From positions 361,557 through 425,556 of the forward strand of contig QKYT01000001.1 of NCBI GenBank assembly GCA_003550305.1: DNA of 64,000 nucleotides, given 5' to 3'. Source of the DNA: Glomus cerebriforme (lineage: Eukaryota; Glomeromycota; Glomeromycetes; Glomerales; Glomeraceae). Made by a program: the position numbers and the translations under genes. Under the pieces are notes generated by a model. That model saw only the letters and a program-made list of their open reading frames with translations, ran no database searches and was not told where the DNA came from. The number at the start of each line of letters is the position of its first letter. Positions within the stretch are counted from its first letter, which is position 1. Of this stretch, positions 46,851 through 59,432 are shown piece after piece.

Positions 46851-49800
46851 AATGTGTAAAATTAGAAATTTTGTGATCATTGAATTTGAATCAACAATCA
46901 TATTGCGATTTGAATTTTCAAAAATAATATAGTTTATTGATTTGTGATACTAATTTTCGTCCAGTCGGTAAAAACGTTCGGTAAACGTCCAGTAATCTGA
47001 TGATTTAGTTAGCCTATACCACTTTGAGAACGGCAATAAATCATAAAAAATCTTTGAACTAGATTCAATTCAAAATATGTACTGTATGTATAAAAAATGT
47101 TTTCCGAAAATTTCCGTACGTTATATATCCATTTTCCTGTAAAATTCCTGTTACATGATCTGCAAAATCTAATATTAAGGTTGTGAATATACTAAAATAT
47201 AAAGGGTTTAAGCGAATTTAGCAAAAAGCATTGTAAAAAAAAAAAAATTACACACATATACTGTATATATAAAAAGAAAATTATGAATATTTATTATCAA
47301 AAGTTATCCAATAATAGCCTTTTTCTTTTTTTTAAAAAAAAAACTTTCTTATTGGATTTTGATCAAAAATAAAAAGACCGATCATCAACCGGCGAACTTT
47401 TTTTCTTAAAACGAAATATGTAATGTAAATCTCGAAATGGTATGTACATATTATGAATCAAAAATTTGTTAAATAATTATGATCAATATTAAACAAAAAA
47501 AAAAAAAGTTCGATATGAGCAAAAATCGATTTTTTTTTTAAAAAAAAAAATATTATTTATTAGTTATCACAATTGCTGATATTATCATTAATGATTTTAA
47601 CATCTGTCGTCATATAAAATTTGTTTACAGTAATAAACACCCTCCATTGAACAAATACACAGATTAATGAAATTCTCGGTCAAAAATTTATCCATCAATT
47701 TATTTTATGTAACCATGACCACACTTAATTTGATTACGATTTTTCTCGAAAAAAAAAAGGAACAATGTAATTAAATCTAATTGATCTCATAAGCGAGTGG
47801 GGCGATTTCTAAAATTAGTATTTTAATAAAAAAAAGTCTTAATAAGTTGAAATTCTCTTTCGCGGATCAGTTTTTTTTATTAGTTTTCGAATATCATATC
47901 AAGATAATAATTATATAATGAAAATTGAAAAATATATTTTTTCAATAGATTTACTCCAACATGAATAAGGTCAAGTGATACAAAAGGTACAAATGAAAAC
48001 TTTTAATTTTTATTCGTGATGCATCATGTCATGCAATATACAATTTATAGGGGGACATATAATACCACATTTTTTTTTTGAGGATACACCATATACAAAT
48101 ACTAATTTACTTAATTAAAACATTTCCCAAATTAAGTACTTTTGAAAAATAAATTGGCGTTTAAACAACAAAAAGTATGTGATAAAATACATTATGATAA
48201 TTATTATAATAATAATAATTGTCTTAACCTGGAAATAATAATCCATGATACACAAAATACATCCCTTTTCCTAATGAATGATTTCCTTCGGTCTTTTTAA
48301 TTAAAATTTTAACTAAATCAAGAGATTTGCACCACATTAAAAAAATTTTATTGTTATTATGAAATGTCATGTCATGCGATGCAATGCATGGAACTTAGCC
48401 CGTTTTTGTCACATTTTTTTTTGTAAGGATTTATTCAATTCTACAACCCCTTGGGGTTTTTTTTAATAACTGTAACACAAAATATTTCATCAAATTGTAT
48501 GTCGATTTATTTTCGTTTTGCCAAGAAATCATTAAACATTAAATCTTTTCAAAAAAAAAAACTTGAATTTATACGCATAAACTATTGAAATAACTGCACA
48601 GACTATGACAATCTTCATATGTTTAAAAGATCAAAAAGTTATCTTTAAAAAAAAAAAAAAGTTTCGTCGAGAACTTGATTAACTCTTTTCGGATAATTCC
48701 TATAATCAAATCATTAGTATAAATTTTTTTTCCGTGCACTAATTATAGAAATACCTTAATTAAGAATATTCTTTTTTGAATTTTTTACATAATATTTAAA
48801 GAGACCAAAAAAAGTTATTTAAGAGAGAAAAATAATTATTATAATTACGGTTTCTCTACACGTGTATAACAATTGAATCGAAAAAAAAGCGAGTTTATAT
48901 AGAAATCTAGAAAGAAATGTTTACATATTTACTGCGGTAACATATTAATATTCTTTATTTTACCAATTAAAATAACATTGTAACACAAAACCCTATTGTA
49001 TCGATAAATTTATTAAAATCGGAATATCGGAATTCTGGAAATAAACATTATTATTCCGACATGGAATTTTTTTTTTTGGGACTAAATTTTTTTAGTAAAT
49101 ACATTAGATAAAAATAAAATAAATTATTCTATTAATAGAAATAATTTCTAAAAAGGATTAATTATACCTGTTATCAATGTTAAAAATAATTTAATACTCA
49201 AAAATCTCGTTTTTTTTGCATTTTTTTTCCCTTTGAAAAAAAAACAATTAACCATTTTTAAAAAGAAATTTGTTTCAGATAAACTGGATAACCTATAAAT
49301 TTAAATTCCATGTTTTTTTTTCTTGTCGCACAAAAGATTAAATTTTATGTATAGCGAATAAATTTTTTTTTTAACAAATAAATAAATAAAATTTTAAAAT
49401 CCTTTCGATACGATTTTAATCCGTTACACGGCATTTTTCCGAAGAATTTTTTTTTCTCTGTCTTTTTAATATAAATAAATTTAATACTTTTGTTATACAA
49501 TAATTGAAAAATAAAGGGATGAGGGGAATTAATTCCTTAAAGACAATTAAAAAATAAATTATCACAATTTCACAAATTTCGAATTATTTTAAAATTTATA
49601 TACTGATAAAGTTTTTGTGTTCAGAGATAACATTAACTGAATTTTATATATGATAAATGTAGATTATTCTTTTTTGGTAATTATATAAAAAAATGATGTT
49701 GTGAAAGATCGTACAGATCGTACAAAAATCATTGATAGTAAATCCAAGGTGAAAATCGTTAGACTGTTTATATCTATACTATCTATACAAAGTAAATTTT

Positions 49801-50192
49801 TTTTTTTTATCACAACCGATCCTTCTTTTAAGAAATTTTTTAATTCACAATATATTTTTTATAAAATAAAATAAAATAAATGACTCGTATAAATAAATTT
49901 TATTGATACAATAAAAAAAACATGGACGGAGACGGGCGTACATGAGTAAACAATAAATTATTTAGTGTTTCCTATAAATGAACATCTCTATTTCTAAATA
50001 TATTTATTCACTTTTATTTATAGCCACTTAGGAAATTTTTACAATAATAAAATGAATATAAAATAAACCAAAGGATTTTTTTTTTCGGTAGACAGGAGAA
50101 AATTTTTTTCTTCCTTTCTTTTTAAAATTTATTTATGATATTTTTTTAATAATAATAATTATAATTATAAACATTGAATTTTTGTTTTAAAG
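46851..50192. other. Gene-poor AT-rich desert, 3.3 kb
   Basis: No ORF, RNA gene or clear repeat family was recognised. It is dominated by A and T homopolymers. A hairpin TTTTTTTTTAAAAAAAAA-type tract lies near 47530. The right end is the upstream region of the glyoxal oxidase gene. Confidence 0.45.
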
Positions 50193-52300
50193 ATGAACAT
50201 TAAATTAGTGTTATTTACATTCCTCGTTGGAGGATTAATCTTATTAAATGAGCAAGTCAATGTAAATGCATTACCTGCATCACCTTTACGAGGTAATTTA
50301 AATCAACAAATTACGAATGATTATATTAACATCTTTTCTTTTTTACATTTTAAATGATGCGCATATATTATAATCTGTTTGTTTATTTTTATTAAACTTT
50401 TTTGATTTTTTTTTTTTTGTTTACAGCACGTCAAGATCCTGGTAATACGCTTGGAGCATGGAAAATTGTTGGAGAGTAAGTGTTTTTTTTATACATTTAT
50501 AGTAAAACCTTTAACATTGCGCAAGTCATAATATTAACAATTCTTCTTTTACAATAATGATAGTTCCGGAGTCAACGCCATGCATGCTGTCTTGGTGGGA
50601 CCTAGAAAAGTCGTATTCGTTGACAAACGTAAATTTCAAATTTTGATTATATATATATATTTATTTATTTATTTTTTCGTTATATTTTATGATATTTAAT
50701 TACCTCTTTTTTCCTTTCTTTTTTATTTGAATAGTTGAACAAAATCATTTGAAGAGAGCAGATGGGCTTGCAGCGTTATCATCAGAATATGATTTAGATA
50801 CAAATACGGCTAGACCGCTCGGAATTTACACAAATACATTTTGTTCAGCAGGATCATGGTTAGGAAATGGAACTTTAGTTGAAGCAGGAGGAGATAAAGG
50901 AGATCTTAATTATCGTAGTGGTATACAAACGGTTCGTTTATATGATATAACCGTTGCGGATTGGGTTGAATTAGAAGGGATTGCTCCATCAAATAGATGG
51001 TATCCAGCTATGTTAACCTTACCTAATGGTAATGTGATGATTTTAGGAGGATCAACTGCAGCTACAGGAATTGATAGAGTGGATATAAATAATCCAACTT
51101 ATACCATTTTCCCACCAGCAAATGGAGTTATGGTAGATGTACCAATAGATATTTTAACTAATGCATTACCATATAATCTTTATCCAATGATGCATTTAAT
51201 TCCAAATTATGAAGGGAGAACTCTTCTTTTCATACTCGCTAATCAAATGGCAATCCAATATGATCTTGATAATGCTAAAACTCTTGGAACATATCCTAAT
51301 ATTCCTGGTGGTATTCGATCATATCCATTAACTGGAACTTCTATAATGTTACCACTTTCACCTGATACTTATTATAAACCAGAAATTATGGTTTGTGGTG
51401 GTAATAAACTTTATGAAGTCACCTCACCAGCTGAAGCTTCTTGTGGTAGATTGGATTTATCTGTAGCAAACCCTGCATGGGAAATGGATAATTTCGGTGG
51501 TACCGGACGTGTTATGCCTGATTCTACCTTTTTAGTGGATGGTTCCATATTATTCGTTAATGGTGCTGGACAAGGTTTCGCTGGTTATCGTAAAGGTGGA
51601 GGTGCAAATGCTTTATGGGTTAATGAAAATCCCGTATTATTCCCTTATCTTTATGATCCATTCGGTAAAACATATAAAGCCCTTGCTGCATCTACTATAC
51701 CTAGAATGTATCATTCTGTTTCTACTTTAATCCCTGATGGTACCGTTCTTATTGCTGGAAGTAATCCACAGGGTGGTGTAACTCTTGGTGTTAAATATCC
51801 AACTGAGTAAGTTTATCTTTTTTTTAAAAAAAAAATTTTTTTTTTTTTTTTATTATTGGATCCTAACCTTTTAATTTTTTCCTCTCTCTTTTAGATATCG
51901 GGTTGAAATTTTCTATCCACCTTATCTTTATTCAACATCTCCTCGTCCAAATATTGTTTCTCTCGAAAATATTCAAATTAATACACAAAGAGTTCCTGTA
52001 AAATACGGACAAGAAGTTACTATGATTGTACAAATCGCAGCAAGTGGAGCAACTCCAAATTTAAAAGCTTGTATTATACATCATGGTTTCATTACACATT
52101 CACAAAATTTCAGTCAACGTTATGTTTATCTTGATATTTTAAACTTTTGGTCTGATTTAACAACTTCTAATCAATATATTTTAACTATTAAATTACCTCC
52201 AAATCCTACAATAATTGCTCCTGGTCCTTCTTATATGTACGTTTTTAATGAAGATTCTCCTCCTACTTCTGGTGTTGAAGTTTTATTACAAAATGCTTAA
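50193..52300 (+). CDS. Secreted copper-radical oxidase (glyoxal oxidase type)
   Basis: Predicted extracellular oxidase that turns aldehydes such as glyoxal into acids and makes H2O2. Length 563 residues. Exons: 50193-50292, 50427-50475, 50564-50628, 50735-51806, 51895-52300. A signal peptide spans residues 1 to about 30 (LVLFTFLVGGLILL core). A kelch-like glyoxal oxidase N-terminal domain comes first and a DUF1929/early-set domain at the C-terminus. Residues matching the known active site of Phanerochaete glyoxal oxidase are all visible: the cross-linked pair Cys108 (TNTFCSAG) and Tyr161 (NRWYPAM), the copper ligands Tyr397-His398 (RMYHSVSTL), and His497 (FITHSQNF). The first three exons are very short and were joined by phase and family similarity. 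A run of about 25 A follows the stop. The gene looks intact. The physiological substrate is not known. Confidence 0.93.
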
Positions 52301-53622
52301 AAAAAAAAAAAAAAAAAAAAAAATTTGGAATGAAATGTGAAGATATTTTTTTTCAAAAAGGGGTGGAAAAAGGGAATTTTCAATTCGCATCAATAAAAAC
52401 ATTTAGAAAGTGTACTTTTTTTTTTTTTTGTTTAATTTTTAATTTCTTTTAAAAAAAAAAAAAATATTTGTATTTTATTTAATTAATATATATACATATA
52501 TGTATAAAACTCAAATTGACAAATATCATGAATACCTTATTTAAATTATATTCGTCCTTTTATATATATATATATTAGTCAAGAGTATTTTTAACGCGTT
52601 AAATTTGGTTTAAATGATATATTACAATATAGCATAAAAAAGTATATTTTAGAAAATTTTTTTTTTAGAAATCGTCTGATATTGTCAAATAAATAAATAA
52701 ATCATGGATATATTTTTAATACAAATAACAATAAATTAATATTTACGTAAATGATATGTAGATAAAATATACAGTATACTATTAATCTATTATACCGTGT
52801 AAATAATTAATTCTTAACAGACTGGCAAAGCAATTTTTGCCATTGGTTCGAAGGAATTTGAAATAGAAGAGTGAATGTATGATAAAAAAAAGAGAATTTA
52901 ATAGAAGTTTTTTTATGTCGTACTTTTGTTTCGATTTGTATCGTAATCCAAAATAAGTCAGTATAACATAATTTCCGGCATAATTTTATAATTTTGATTG
53001 GACACGAGAATGAAATTAAAAAATACCATAAAATTTTCTTGGCAAAATAAAATAATAATTTATTGGTATCATTTTAACCGAAATCTAATGTTTTACAATT
53101 TTTCTTTCTATAAAATTTTTGTAGAACGAATAACTTTTATGATTGATAATCTTGCATAAAAATTGTTTTCTCGTGTTTTCTCGCATGGCGTAGCAGTAAT
53201 AAGTATCAATCTTTAATTCGTATAATACATTAAAAGAGGTTTTATTAAAAATTCATAAATTTTAAAAAAAAATTACATGTTAATTCATCTTCAAATTTCA
53301 TTTTATTTACAAATACAATCCGTAAATTCTTTTGTGAATAATAATTTGTTCAAATAACTACAATCTGATCTATGCAAAAATTTTATTATCTTCGCGATCA
53401 AAAAAAATTATAAAATTTTTCGAATCGAAAAATCTACAGTATATTTCGCTAAAATTATATTTAAAAAGGGGGGGGGAAGGGAATTATATATATATATATA
53501 TAAAGTAAATTTGATACATAATTTAGTTAATGCATAATTGTCCTTTGTAATAATTAAATATACAAATTATAAATGTGTAATGAAATAAATCAATTAAAAA
53601 TTAAATAAATAAATAATTTTTT
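52301..53622. other. Intergenic, no gene seen
   Basis: Begins with a poly(A) run (52301-52323). TA-rich microsatellites lie at 52485-52500, 52562-52575 and 53485-53502, the last next to a G8 run. No coding signal. Confidence 0.45.
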
Positions 53623-54850
53623 TTAAAATTTTTGAGTCCAGAATCTTAAATGTTTAACCACAGGTTTTGTTCGTTTAAATTCATCATCAAGATTTTCTAC
53701 CATATTTTTAAATTCTTGTTCAGAAATTCCTAATTCATGACTTAAACCTTTAATTGCCATCTTGGTAGAAAAAAATGATTTGAATATATTTTGATAAACT
53801 GAACCGATTTTATCACCGTTCGGTCCAATAATAGTCTTCTTTTCATCTCGATGAACTTTTGTTATTTTAGAATGCGTTTCGAATATTGAATCAAGATTAT
53901 TTATTAATTCCATATCTACATTTCGTTTTAAAGAAGAGGTATATACTAAAAAAAAATTATAATTGGTATAAGTTAGTACACGAATTATATAATAAAATTA
54001 AAATTTATACGAATATATATATATATAATTGATTTACTTACTTCCTTCGTACATTTTATTAAAAATTGGACCTGCATCATCACGTATAATAGATAGCTCA
54101 GTTATTTCAATATATCCGCCTGATTTGGTAACCCTTTAAAAGGAAAGATTTATATAAGAATGATAAGAATATGAATGTACTTTATACCGAATTTGTTTAA
54201 ATTAATTAATTACCTTATGAGCTCAGAAAGAACCATATTCCATTGATCCTTTGTAAAAATAAGTAACATTGATTCCATATGTATAAAATCAAATTCGTTA
54301 TCAGGAAATGGTAATCCTTTCCGTATATCGGCTTCAATAAATTGAAGATTTTTAGGTTTTATCTATGTTTTTATTCAAGGAAAAATCAATTTTATGTTTA
54401 AACATTTTTCTTTAATATATATTTTATTAAAATTTACCTCTTGTGGAAATAATGGTTCTATATCAAGTCCAAAAAATTGAGCATTCGAATATGTATTAGA
54501 GACATCTAATAACCATGTTCCAGGACCACATCTTTTTAAAAGAAAAAAAAAAATTATAAATAAAAATTAAAAAAAAAATTATATTCTTTTTTGAAAATTA
54601 TCAAAATTATTTTTACTCACCCGACATCCAAAACTTTACAATCTTCTTTAAATAATTTATCTTCAATTGGAGAAGAAAAATTATTTTGAAATATATATTT
54701 TTTGAAAAAATGATGCATATGTTGTCTATCAACATCATCGATATCATTTGATAAATAATAAGTTAATTCTTTTTCCTTATTTGATAACGTTTGATCAAAA
54801 TTTGGTGGTACTTGTTTTGATTTTTTTAATTTGGAATGATTGATACCCAT
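53623..54850 (-). CDS. SAM-dependent methyltransferase MT4
   Basis: Family member of 295 residues. Exons: 54621-54850, 54438-54531, 54214-54362, 54042-54133, 53623-53945. The start is MGINHS, again fitting the N-myristoylation consensus. Motifs in order: RQHMHHFFKKYIFQ, NFSSPIEDKL, VLDVGCGPGTW (split by intron 1), FFGLDIEP, ADIRKGLPFPDNEFDFIHME, RVTKSGGYIEI, IIGPNGDKIG and the ending RFWTQKF. Exons 2-4 have the family's fixed lengths. It is arranged head-to-head with MT5, 1.6 kb away. All SAM-binding residues expected for the fold are present. The substrate is unknown. Confidence 0.9.
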
Positions 54851-56426
54851 TATTGGAAATTTTTATTTTTAATAATGAAAAAAAAAAAAAAAAAAATTTA
54901 GTTGTGAAATTTTACACTCCTGAATTTGCAGATTTTCAACTTGTATATATATATATTTTTTTTTTTAACTATTTTTACCGTTTCAACTATTTATAAATTT
55001 AAAAAATCACAAACCTGCTTGTTAACTGCTTATTAAAAGCGTAAATGAAATTATTAGAGATTAATAAAATATTACTTAAGGTTATGTAAGAACTTTAATG
55101 ATTGATTATTGATTGCATTTGTTTTTGATTTCGTAATGATTAAATGGTGAAACAAACTAAAAAAGTCAAAATTTTTTTTTTTTTGTTAATAAAGAATTAG
55201 AAAATTTCAATTTTATTATTTATTATTATTTTTTATTATTTTTTTATTTATTTATTTATTTTTTTTTTGGAATGAAAAATTCATTAAAAGTCTTTTTTAC
55301 AATCTTTAAGATGAATTGCTTTTTAAAAAAAAAAATTCAATAGATTATGATTATTATTATTTTGAAGAAAAAAAAAAAAAATAATAATTTATTTTTACAA
55401 ATTTACAAATTAGATGGTAAAAGTTGGAAAAAAAACCAGCGTACACAGAATTGATGCAAAGTATTTCTGATTTTCTCAGCAGAGTAACAAATACTTTTTT
55501 TTTTTTTTTTTTGTACATTATAAACAATTACGCGTGACTGGTCATAGCGTAGAAATAACTACGTAATAAAAATGACTAAAAATAATAAAAAAGCCAATCG
55601 GAAAATTTTTATAATTAAAAAATTAATATTTTTTTTTCATATAAACAAGCATACCAGATAACGCAAATATTAATCCTTGCCGTATCACAAAATTTTGTTA
55701 ACTGGTTAAAAAAGTTTAAATAATTATACACGCATATAATATCATTTATTATAACCTATCTCAAACTGTAAATAAAGTTATATCATTTATTATATAACCT
55801 ATCTCAAATTGTAAATAATATTTACTTTTTAAAAAAAACTATTTATTTCTATTTATTTATTGATTTCTAATAAATGTGTCATAAATTATTAACATACTTT
55901 AAAAACCAAATATAAACTAAAAATTAAATTTTCTATAGGTTTACCTTTATACCACGCGCCAAGAATTTTCTTTCGTTTCTTCTCATAATGCGTTTACATT
56001 AGCTTTTTACGAAGCATCAAAATGGGAATAACAAAAAAAAAATATAACGTCTTGTTTGAATATGCTTACTTAATCGTTACGTAATTGAGAATCTTCTTTT
56101 ACGGCCAATTGAATCATCAAATGTTATAATAATCTTGACGATTTTTTCACGGGGCGTGATCATGTGACAATTAGTTGTCCTTTTTCTACTTATGGTATAA
56201 TCATATAATAAATGTATGTTTCACGCCACCATGAAAAAAAAAAAACGGTTATAACACCTCAATAAGTAGGTAATTACCGATCAAGTTTATGTAAACATTT
56301 ATAATATAAAAAATAAGNAAATTCTTACATATTACAAAAATTTCATTATTTAAAGGTAATTATTTGATAATTTTCATGCAATTATTATTTCATTTTATAA
56401 AAAAAAAAAAATAAATAAATTTAAAC
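54851..56426. other. Divergent intergenic region between MT4 and MT5
   Basis: Very A/T-rich. Contains homopolymers, two near-identical copies of ATAACCTATCTCAAA(C/T)TGTAAA (about 55750 and 55795) and one ambiguous base at 56318. Presumed to hold both promoters. No gene seen. Confidence 0.45.
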
Positions 56427-57897
56427 ATGGGTAATTTTCTTTCACGTTCGAAAAATAAAAATAAACAGCAAATAACAAAAGACAATCAAATAGAATCTGA
56501 ACAAGAAAGAGAAGAAAGAGAATTGATAGAATATTATTTCTCTAATGATTTTGATTCTCTTGATTTATTACATACATATCATTTTTTTAAACGATGTTTA
56601 TTTCAAAGTAATTTTTCTTCCCCAATTGAAGATAAATTGATTCAAGGTTGTAAGGTTTTGGATATTGGGTATGTAAAAATAATTCATTTTTCAAAAAAAG
56701 ATTTTCCTATATTTTATTTATTATATATAATTTTTTTGAAGGTGTGGTCCTGGGACTTGGTTATTAGATTTATCAAATAAATATGAAAATTCTCTTTTTT
56801 TTGGACTTGATATTAAATCAATATTTCCATTAGAGGTAAAATTTTTTTAAATAAAAAATAAAAAAATAAAAATTTTGTTCCTTTCGGAAAAAATCAATGG
56901 TATTTCGCTCTATATGAAATTACTAAGTATTGTGACTTATGATAAGAAAATTTCCCCGGCAACAGTTATATATATAGTATATAACAGGGAAATTAAAGTT
57001 TTTTTATCACATGTCACAATTTAATAGTGGGTATAATAACATTTTTAATTCTGCCCGAAATTTCACAATCATCTGCGGTGACATTTAGCAATATTTTTTA
57101 TATATGAAAAATTTTTATTAATTTTATTTTTATTTACTTGTCTTTTTTTTTCTTATAAAATTAATAGATTAAACCAAATAATCTTGAATTTATTGAAGCT
57201 GATATATTCAATGGGTTACCATTTCGTGATAATGAATTTGATTTTGCTCGTATAGATAATATGTGCCTTATTCTTACGGTTGAACAATGGGATTTCGCTC
57301 TTTCTGAGCTTATTAGGTAGGTATTTTATTTATTTTTTATTTTAGATGTCATATTCACATTTTTTGACTTTGCAAAAATTCTTTTTATTAGAGTAACAAA
57401 ATCGGGTGGATATATTGAAGTAGCTGATAGACGTAATGATTATGATGACGAAGGTCCAATTTTTGATAGATTATCGAAAGGAGGTATAAAATGAATCTAT
57501 TACTTGTTACTTACTTTTTTTTAATATTATTTATTTATTTATTTTTTTTTCTTCTATATTATTATTATAAGTTTGGTCGACATGTTCAAAACGAAATGTT
57601 GACGTTGATTTGATATTCAATCTTGATTCAAAATTTGAATTACAACCAAATATAGAAAAAGTTCATCGAGCTGAAAAAAAATGTATTGTAGGACCAAATG
57701 GTGGTAAAATTGGTCAAGTTTTTCAAGATTTGGTTGTAACATATTTTAGTTTAGAAATGTCAATTAAAAATTTAAGTATAGAATTAGGAATTTCTGAACA
57801 AGAATTTAAAAATATGGTAGAAAAAGATTTAATTGAAGAATTTAAACAAACTTATCCAGAATGTACTCATATAAGATTTTGGGCTCAAAAACAATAA
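56427..57897 (+). CDS. SAM-dependent methyltransferase MT5
   Basis: Family member of 300 residues. Exons: 56427-56668, 56742-56835, 57168-57316, 57392-57483, 57572-57897. Starts MGNFLS (myristoylation-type). Motif I reads VLDIGCGPGTW, strand 2 FFGLDIKS, then ADIFNGLPFRDNEFDFARID, RVTKSGGYIEV, IVGPNGGKIG and RFWAQK at the end. Intron 2 (56836-57167) is 332 bp against about 70-90 bp in paralogues because two fold-back elements lie in it; the splice sites are intact. The residue after motif II differs from the relatives (FARID instead of FVHME), so substrate preference may have shifted. It appears functional. Confidence 0.9.
56926..57023. mobile_element. Fold-back MITE in intron 2 of MT5
   Basis: Inverted arms TTGTGACTTATGATAAGAAA (left) and TTTTTTTATCACATGTCACAA (right), with GAAAATTTCCCC / CAGGGAAATT further in. 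About 98 bp with a TA-rich loop. Confidence 0.65.
57041..57092. mobile_element. TTGCTAAATGTCACC fold-back MITE, half copy
   Basis: Only the right arm is present: TTTTTAATTCTGCCCGAAAT ... TGCGGTGACATTTAGCAAT, matching copies at 37813 and 61024. The left arm was lost or replaced by the neighbouring fold-back. Confidence 0.65.
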
Positions 57898-58542
57898 TTA
57901 TTATAATAATATTGATTTTTTTTTTTTTGTTTATTTTTTTTCGATCAAAATTAATTTAATTAATATTATTATTAATTTTTGATCGAATTAATATACTTTT
58001 GATTAATGAGATTATAATTTAGGATTTAAGAATAAGATTTCACCTAAAAAAAATTTTATTCGGTTTCAGTTGCAATATAATGGTCTTATTTTGTTAATAT
58101 AATAATTAACATAACCATTATTATCATTGCGGCGTTTACGTTCATATGATCATTACGATATGAAGCTGAAATTAATTTTTGGTGAACACATATTTTTTCA
58201 TCCCTCTACTTTTTTCATTCTCACTTCACTCTTTGCATATAAGAACACATCAATTCATATTTTTGCTTCATAAAATCATTTTTCTAATCTAAGCATAAAC
58301 AAAACTGCTTGGTGGAAATTAAATCCAACCAAAAACGAATAAAGTTTCTTTTTTTTTTTTTAAATAAATGTACCTTTATTTCTTCTCAAATAGTAACATA
58401 AATTTAAATATAATAATTTAATAATTACCTAGAAGCATTAATGGGACTTTTAAATTTTAATTTAGCAATTTGATAACAGTTTAAACTTGCTTCAATAAAA
58501 AATTGTTAAAATTAAATAAATAAATAAATTATAGTAGATATA
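57898..58542. other. Intergenic up to the assembly gap
   Basis: TTTTGATCGAAATTAAT-type inverted words lie at 57940-57985. The segment CTGCTTGGTGGAAATTAAATCC (58299-58324) resembles 11478-11500. No gene seen. Confidence 0.4.
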
Positions 58543-59432
58543 NNNNNNNNNNNNNNNNNNNNNNNNNNNNNNNNNNNNNNNNNNNNNNNNNNNNNNNNNN
58601 NNNNNNNNNNNNNNNNNNNNNNNNNNNNNNNNNNNNNNNNNNNNNNNNNNNNNNNNNNNNNNNNNNNNNNNNNNNNNNNNNNNNNNNNNNNNNNNNNNNN
58701 NNNNNNNNNNNNNNNNNNNNNNNNNNNNNNNNNNNNNNNNNNNNNNNNNNNNNNNNNNNNNNNNNNNNNNNNNNNNNNNNNNNNNNNNNNNNNNNNNNNN
58801 NNNNNNNNNNNNNNNNNNNNNNNNNNNNNNNNNNNNNNNNNNNNNNNNNNNNNNNNNNNNNNNNNNNNNNNNNNNNNNNNNNNNNNNNNNNNNNNNNNNN
58901 NNNNNNNNNNNNNNNNNNNNNNNNNNNNNNNNNNNNNNNNNNNNNNNNNNNNNNNNNNNNNNNNNNNNNNNNNNNNNNNNNNNNNNNNNNNNNNNNNNNN
59001 NNNNNNNNNNNNNNNNNNNNNNNNNNNNNNNNNNNNNNNNNNNNNNNNNNNNNNNNNNNNNNNNNNNNNNNNNNNNNNNNNNNNNNNNNNNNNNNNNNNN
59101 NNNNNNNNNNNNNNNNNNNNNNNNNNNNNNNNNNNNNNNNNNNNNNNNNNNNNNNNNNNNNNNNNNNNNNNNNNNNNNNNNNNNNNNNNNNNNNNNNNNN
59201 NNNNNNNNNNNNNNNNNNNNNNNNNNNNNNNNNNNNNNNNNNNNNNNNNNNNNNNNNNNNNNNNNNNNNNNNNNNNNNNNNNNNNNNNNNNNNNNNNNNN
59301 NNNNNNNNNNNNNNNNNNNNNNNNNNNNNNNNNNNNNNNNNNNNNNNNNNNNNNNNNNNNNNNNNNNNNNNNNNNNNNNNNNNNNNNNNNNNNNNNNNNN
59401 NNNNNNNNNNNNNNNNNNNNNNNNNNNNNNNN
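58543..59432. other. Assembly gap (890 N)
   Basis: Run of N. The base after it starts hairpin-repeat copy 5, so the gap probably reflects repeat-induced assembly failure. It could hide the missing 3' half of kinase relic K5. Confidence 0.95.
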
